This document shows positions 6,596 through 9,459 of a stretch of 9,459 nucleotides of DNA, piece after piece. The stretch is taken from the NCBI GenBank assembly GCA_964428215.1, contig CAYRXO010000140.1:1-9459 (forward strand). Reading direction: 5' to 3'. Origin of the DNA: Accumulibacter sp964428215 (GTDB lineage: Bacteria > Pseudomonadota > Gammaproteobacteria > Burkholderiales > Rhodocyclaceae). Below the pieces are notes generated by a model, which worked only from the letters and a program-made list of their open reading frames with translations, had not been told where the DNA came from and made no database searches. The stretch's first letter is position 1. Each line of letters opens with the position of its first letter. The translations under genes were made by a program, and so were the position numbers.

Positions 6596-6622
6596 TCGGC
6601 CGTCGTCATCAGGGTTGCCACC

Positions 6623-7510
6623 ATGACCGCGCGTTTGCTCACTCCGGCCGACGAAGCCGGCATTCTTGCCGAGGCGCTGCCGTACATCAAGCGCTTCCAC
6701 GGTAAGACCATCGTCGTCAAGTATGGCGGTAACGCCATGACCGACGAACATCTCAAGCAGTGCTTCGCGCGCGACGTCGTCCTGCTCAAACTGGTCGGCA
6801 TGAACGTCGTCGTCGTGCACGGCGGCGGTCCGCAGATCGAGAATCTGCTCAAACGGGTCGGCAAGACCGGCCACTTCATCCAGGGCATGCGCGTCACCGA
6901 CGCCGAAACGATGGAAATCGTCGAAATGGTCCTTGGCGGTCAGGTCAACAAGGACGTGGTCAACCTGATCAATCAGGCCGGCGGTAAAGCGGTCGGTCTG
7001 ACCGGCAAGGACGGCAATTTCATCCGTGCCAAAAAATTGCTGCTGGCCGGCGGCAACGACGGGGCAGACCTGATCGACGTCGGGCAGGTCGGCGACATCG
7101 TCCAGATCGACCCGTCGTTGATCGGCCATCTCGAGGCTGGCGGCTTCATCCCGGTAGTCGCTCCGATCGGCGTCGGCAAGAACGGCGAGACCTACAACAT
7201 CAACGCCGACGTCGTCGCCGGCAAGATCGCCGAAATACTCAAGGCCGAAAAGCTGGTGCTGCTGACCAACACGCCGGGCGTCCTTGATGAAAACGGCCAG
7301 TTGATCACCGGCATGACGCCGAAGGAAATCGACGAGATGGTCGCCGTCGGTACCTTGTCCGGCGGCATGTTGCCGAAAATCGGTTCGGCGCTCGACGCCG
7401 CCCGCAGTGGTGTGAAGAGCGTGCATATCATCGACGGACGCGTCGAACACGCGCTGTTGCTGGAAATTCTGACCGACCACGGTGTCGGCACGATGATCAA
7501 ATCGCATTGA
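6623..7510 (+). CDS. argB: Acetylglutamate kinase
   Basis: Catalyses ATP-dependent phosphorylation of N-acetyl-L-glutamate, the second and usually feedback-controlled step of arginine synthesis, in the cytoplasm. The 295 residues cover a full amino-acid-kinase fold. VVKYGGNAM holds the catalytic Lys33 and a glycine loop, VVHGGGPQI (about 64-72) binds substrate phosphate, Arg90 in QGMRVTD contacts acetylglutamate, and NINADVVAGKIAE and GGMLPKIGSALDA form the nucleotide and substrate sites. The N-terminal helix of about 25 residues before the kinase core is typical of hexameric, arginine-inhibited enzymes, so feedback inhibition by arginine is likely (inference). AGGG 8 bases upstream supports the ATG at 6623. 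It is transcribed divergently from regB and followed after a 246-base gap by a HAD hydrolase, a pairing common in betaproteobacteria. Confidence 0.97.
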   Translation: MTARLLTPADEAGILAEALPYIKRFHGKTIVVKYGGNAMTDEHLKQCFARDVVLLKLVGMNVVVVHGGGPQIENLLKRVGKTGHFIQGMRVTDAETMEIVEMVLGGQVNKDVVNLINQAGGKAVGLTGKDGNFIRAKKLLLAGGNDGADLIDVGQVGDIVQIDPSLIGHLEAGGFIPVVAPIGVGKNGETYNINADVVAGKIAEILKAEKLVLLTNTPGVLDENGQLITGMTPKEIDEMVAVGTLSGGMLPKIGSALDAARSGVKSVHIIDGRVEHALLLEILTDHGVGTMIKSH

Positions 7511-7544
7511 GCGGCTGGACAGCACGGAAATCGTCTCCAGCCGC
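7511..7544 (+). repeat. Inverted repeat directly after argB (possible RNA stem-loop)
   Basis: GCGGCTGGA (7511-7519) and TCCAGCCGC (7536-7544) are perfect 9-base complements separated by 16 bases; a smaller ACG/CGT pair lies inside the loop. It starts on the base after the argB stop codon. There is no T-run after it, so it is not a classic intrinsic terminator. It could protect the 3' end of the argB message, act as a weak or Rho-assisted terminator, or be chance in GC-rich DNA. Confidence 0.5.
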
Positions 7545-7644
7545 CGGCAAGACGGCTTGAGGCGCCAATCGTGGCGGCGGCCCGGTTTAATTACTAACAA
7601 CGCGACAGATTTCGCTCACGTCACTTCCCTTCGTCAGGTCCGAA

Positions 7645-7728
7645 ATGGCCAGGGAAAACCGTCGCGCGGCAATCTTGCTCAAGATTCGTTTCATGGCGCT
7701 TGCCAGCCTTGTGTCGTTCCCGGCGTAG
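7645..7728 (+). CDS. Possible 27-residue basic/hydrophobic small ORF upstream of the HAD gene
   Basis: This frame starts with ATG, preceded by CAGG about 7 bases upstream, and ends with TAG 28 bases before the HAD start codon. The peptide has a basic start (MARENRRAA), a short hydrophobic run (ILL, then FMALASLVSF) and ends in PA. It could be a small membrane peptide, a leader that sets translation of the HAD gene, or simply a chance frame. I do not recognise a family. It is listed because it is the only plausible short gene in the 246-base gap after argB. Confidence 0.2.
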   Translation: MARENRRAAILLKIRFMALASLVSFPA

Positions 7729-7740
7729 GACCATCAGCAC

Positions 7741-7746
7741 AGGAGG
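7741..7746 (+). promoter_or_regulatory. Strong ribosome binding site deciding the HAD gene start
   Basis: AGGAGG lies 10 bases before the ATG at 7757. An in-frame TTG at 7700 would place this site inside the coding region and add 19 basic residues not expected before the HAD motif I, so the ATG at 7757 is preferred. Confidence 0.7.
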
Positions 7747-7756
7747 CCCACTGAGC

Positions 7757-8410
7757 ATGCACGCACCGGTCTGGCTATTCGACCTCGACAATACGCTGCA
7801 CGACGCCAGCCGACACATTTTTCCGCATATCAACCAGGCCATGGTCGATTACATCTGCCGGCACCTGTCGGTTGACGAACAGCAGGCCACCCGCCTGCGC
7901 CAGAACTATTGGCTGCGTTACGGCGCCACCTTGCTCGGGCTGATGCGTCATCACCAGATCGACCCGCAGCATTTCCTCTGGCATACGCACCAGTTCCCGG
8001 ACTTGTCACGCATGTTGGTTTTCGAGCGCGCCTTGCGGATGATGCTGCGACGACTGCCGGGACGCAAGATCGTCTTCTCGAACGCCCCCGATCATTACAG
8101 CCGCGCGGTGCTCGAGTTGACCGGCATCGCCCGCTGTTTCGACGCCGTGTACTCGGTCGAACGCTTCGCCTATCAGCCGAAACCGGCGATCGGCGGCTTC
8201 CGGGTGCTGCTGCACCGCGAGCGGCTTGACGCCAAGCGCTGCATCATGGTCGAGGATTCGGCGGCCAATCTGCGGACCGCCAAACGGCTGGGAATGACGA
8301 CGGTGTGGATCAGCCGCTCGACGCGCCAGCCGCCGTGGGTCGACAGGCGGCTGAATTCCATCCTCGAACTGTCCTGGCACCGTTTGACGGCAAGAAACAA
8401 AGAAAAATGA
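7757..8410 (+). CDS. HAD-superfamily hydrolase, pyrimidine 5'-nucleotidase type
   Basis: A 217-residue cytoplasmic phosphatase of the HAD superfamily (subfamily IA), in the group annotated as pyrimidine 5'-nucleotidase and related to yeast Sdt1/Phm8. Motif I is FDLDNTLHD with nucleophile Asp9 and general acid/base Asp11, starting almost at the N-terminus. A helical cap follows (about 18-85). Motif II is Ser108 in IVFSNAP, motif III is Lys142 in YQPKPAI, and motif IV is Glu166-Asp167 in IMVEDSAANL, so all catalytic residues are present. The likely reaction is dephosphorylation of nucleoside monophosphates; the true substrate is uncertain, as is usual for this superfamily. It follows argB on the same strand, an arrangement common in betaproteobacteria where slmA often comes next; here the next gene instead converges from the other strand. 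The start ATG has AGGAGG 10 bases upstream. Confidence 0.88.
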   Translation: MHAPVWLFDLDNTLHDASRHIFPHINQAMVDYICRHLSVDEQQATRLRQNYWLRYGATLLGLMRHHQIDPQHFLWHTHQFPDLSRMLVFERALRMMLRRLPGRKIVFSNAPDHYSRAVLELTGIARCFDAVYSVERFAYQPKPAIGGFRVLLHRERLDAKRCIMVEDSAANLRTAKRLGMTTVWISRSTRQPPWVDRRLNSILELSWHRLTARNKEK

Positions 8411-8413
8411 GTG

Positions 8414-8435
8414 AGTCGCCCGGCGACTTTCATTT
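8414..8435. terminator. Bidirectional hairpin terminator between the HAD gene and the carboxylase beta gene
   Basis: AGTCGCC / GGCGACT form a perfect stem around a single C (realistically 6 pairs with a 3-base loop). On the plus strand it is followed by TTTCATTT. On the minus strand it is followed within a few bases by CATTTTTCTTTG. It lies in the 37 bases between two converging stop codons, exactly where a shared terminator is expected. The T-runs are interrupted, so efficiency may be moderate. Confidence 0.65.
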
Positions 8436-8447
8436 CGACAGCAGCGT

Positions 8448-9459
8448 TCACATTCTGAAAATCCCGAAGCGCGTCGCCTCCGCCGACGCGTTCATCGCCG
8501 CTGACAGGCCGAGACCGACGACCCGCCGCGTATCGGCCGGATCGATCACCCCGTCGTCCCACAGACGAGCGCTGGCGTAATACGGGTGGCCCTGCGTTTC
8601 GTATTGCTCGCGGATCGGCGCCTTGAACGCTGCTTCCTCTTCGACGCTCCAGTGCTTGCCGGCCGCTTCGAGGCCGTCGCGACGCACCGTTGCCAGCACC
8701 GTCGCCGCCTGTTCGCCGCCCATCACCGAGATGCGCGCGTTCGGCCACATCCACAGCAGACGCGGCGAGTAGGCGCGGCCGCACATGCCGTAATTGCCGG
8801 CGCCGAAGGAGCCGCCGATGATCACCGTGAATTTCGGCACCCGCGCGCAGGCGACGGCGGTAACCATCTTCGCGCCGTCGCGCGCGATGCCGCCGTTTTC
8901 GTACTTGCGACCGACCATGAAGCCGGTGATGTTCTGCAGGAAAAGCAGCGGGATGCCGCGTTGCGCGCACAGTTCGACGAAATGTGCCGCCTTCAGCGAC
9001 GACTCGGAAAACAGGATGCCGTTGTTGGCAACGATACCCAGCGGGTAGCCCCAGAGATGCGCAAAGCCGCAGACCAGCGTCGTGCCGTAGCGGGCTTTGA
9101 ATTCGTCGAATTCGGAACCATCGACCAGCCGCAGGATGATCTCGCGCACATCGAACGGTTTTTTTGCATCGACCGGGATCACGCCGTACAGTTCCTCCGC
9201 GGCGTACAAGGGTTCGCGCGGTTCACGCCAAGCCAGCGGCGGCGATTTGCGCCAGTTGAGATGGCCGATCGCGCGTCGGGCGATGGCCAGCGCGTGCGCA
9301 TCGTTCTCGGCATAGTGGTCGGCGACCCCGGAAATGCGCGTATGCACGTCGGCACCGCCGAGATCTTCGGCGCTGACCACCTCGCCGGTCGCCGCCTTGA
9401 CCAGCGGCGGCCCACCGAGAAAGATCGTTCCCTGCTCCTTGACGATGATCGATTCGTCG
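8448..9459 (-). CDS. mccB: Acyl-CoA carboxylase beta (carboxyltransferase) subunit, probably methylcrotonyl-CoA carboxylase; N-terminus outside window
   Basis: The carboxyltransferase moves CO2 from carboxybiotin on the alpha subunit to the acyl-CoA, giving 3-methylglutaconyl-CoA if this is the methylcrotonyl enzyme. The frame is open to the window edge; 336 residues are visible (family about 535), that is, the end of the N-terminal and all of the C-terminal crotonase-like domain. Recognisable blocks: GTIFLGGPPLVKAATGE with EDLGGADVHTRISGVADHYA, FLQNITGFMVGRKYE (oxyanion region), IIGGSFGAGNYGMCGRAYSP, and MWPNARISVMGGEQAA, which is characteristic of methylcrotonyl/geranyl-type beta subunits. 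The GTG at 9380 is internal, not a start. Geranyl-CoA carboxylase is the main alternative; HMG-CoA lyase in the same window favours the leucine enzyme. The gene converges with the HAD gene and lies on the opposite strand to the alpha subunit gene, which is unusual. Confidence 0.92.
   Translation of the reverse strand, partial: DESIIVKEQGTIFLGGPPLVKAATGEVVSAEDLGGADVHTRISGVADHYAENDAHALAIARRAIGHLNWRKSPPLAWREPREPLYAAEELYGVIPVDAKKPFDVREIILRLVDGSEFDEFKARYGTTLVCGFAHLWGYPLGIVANNGILFSESSLKAAHFVELCAQRGIPLLFLQNITGFMVGRKYENGGIARDGAKMVTAVACARVPKFTVIIGGSFGAGNYGMCGRAYSPRLLWMWPNARISVMGGEQAATVLATVRRDGLEAAGKHWSVEEEAAFKAPIREQYETQGHPYYASARLWDDGVIDPADTRRVVGLGLSAAMNASAEATRFGIFRM

Noticed and set aside
6548..7600. 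350-codon Asp/Val-rich minus-strand frame
   Set aside because: Antisense shadow of argB, whose full set of catalytic motifs is on the plus strand.
8173..8970. 265-codon Arg-rich minus-strand frame
   Set aside because: Shadow of the carboxylase beta gene (another frame) and of the HAD gene (antisense).
1..9459. tRNA/rRNA genes, insertion sequences, CRISPR arrays, phage or toxin-antitoxin genes
   Set aside because: None seen on either strand by reading; nearly all DNA is accounted for by housekeeping, catabolic, regulatory and one surface-protein gene.

Overview
The window is GC-rich, densely coded chromosomal DNA, most probably from a betaproteobacterium of the Rhodocyclales type (Azoarcus/Thauera/Zoogloea/Accumulibacter relatives). 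The basis is the combination of a PEP-CTERM surface protein with a sigma-54-type promoter, a RegB/RegA redox two-component pair, argB followed by a HAD pyrimidine-nucleotidase-like gene, and leucine/isoprenoid acyl-CoA carboxylase genes. The genus cannot be fixed from this sequence alone.

Layout, left to right. (1) 1-1958, plus strand: the 3' part of a biotin-dependent acyl-CoA carboxylase alpha subunit (probably methylcrotonyl-CoA carboxylase), followed 2 bases later by hydroxymethylglutaryl-CoA lyase; both act in leucine breakdown. (2) 2037-3372, plus strand: a tightly coupled run of two tiny Cys4 proteins (DUF1289 type) and a metallo-beta-lactamase-fold hydrolase. (3) 3373-3698: a 326-base gene-free stretch whose right half is AT-rich and ends in a very good sigma-54 (-24/-12) promoter. 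It drives a single PEP-CTERM exported protein (3699-4349), closed by a strong intrinsic terminator. (4) 4486-6431, minus strand: a regB-regA operon (membrane sensor kinase plus Fis-type response regulator) with a 4-base gene overlap. It retains the quinone-site motif and the redox cysteine known from RegB. (5) 6432-6622: a divergent intergenic region facing argB. (6) 6623-8410, plus strand: argB (N-acetylglutamate kinase) and, after a 246-base gap, a HAD-family pyrimidine 5'-nucleotidase-like gene. (7) 8411-8447: a hairpin that can terminate both converging transcripts. (8) 8448-9459, minus strand: the C-terminal two thirds of a carboxyltransferase (beta) subunit, the natural partner type of the alpha subunit at the left edge.

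How the parts relate: the carboxylase alpha, carboxylase beta and HMG-CoA lyase would convert 3-methylcrotonyl-CoA to 3-methylglutaconyl-CoA and later HMG-CoA to acetoacetate and acetyl-CoA. The alpha and beta genes lie on opposite strands and converge across about 6.5 kb of unrelated genes, which is unusual. The PEP-CTERM gene is a self-contained, separately regulated unit. RegBA is a global redox regulator; nothing here proves that it controls its neighbours. I see no tRNA, rRNA, insertion sequence, CRISPR array or phage gene, and no clearly new multi-gene system. The most noteworthy items are the sigma-54/PEP-CTERM unit, the paired DUF1289 genes with the hydrolase, and the split carboxylase genes.
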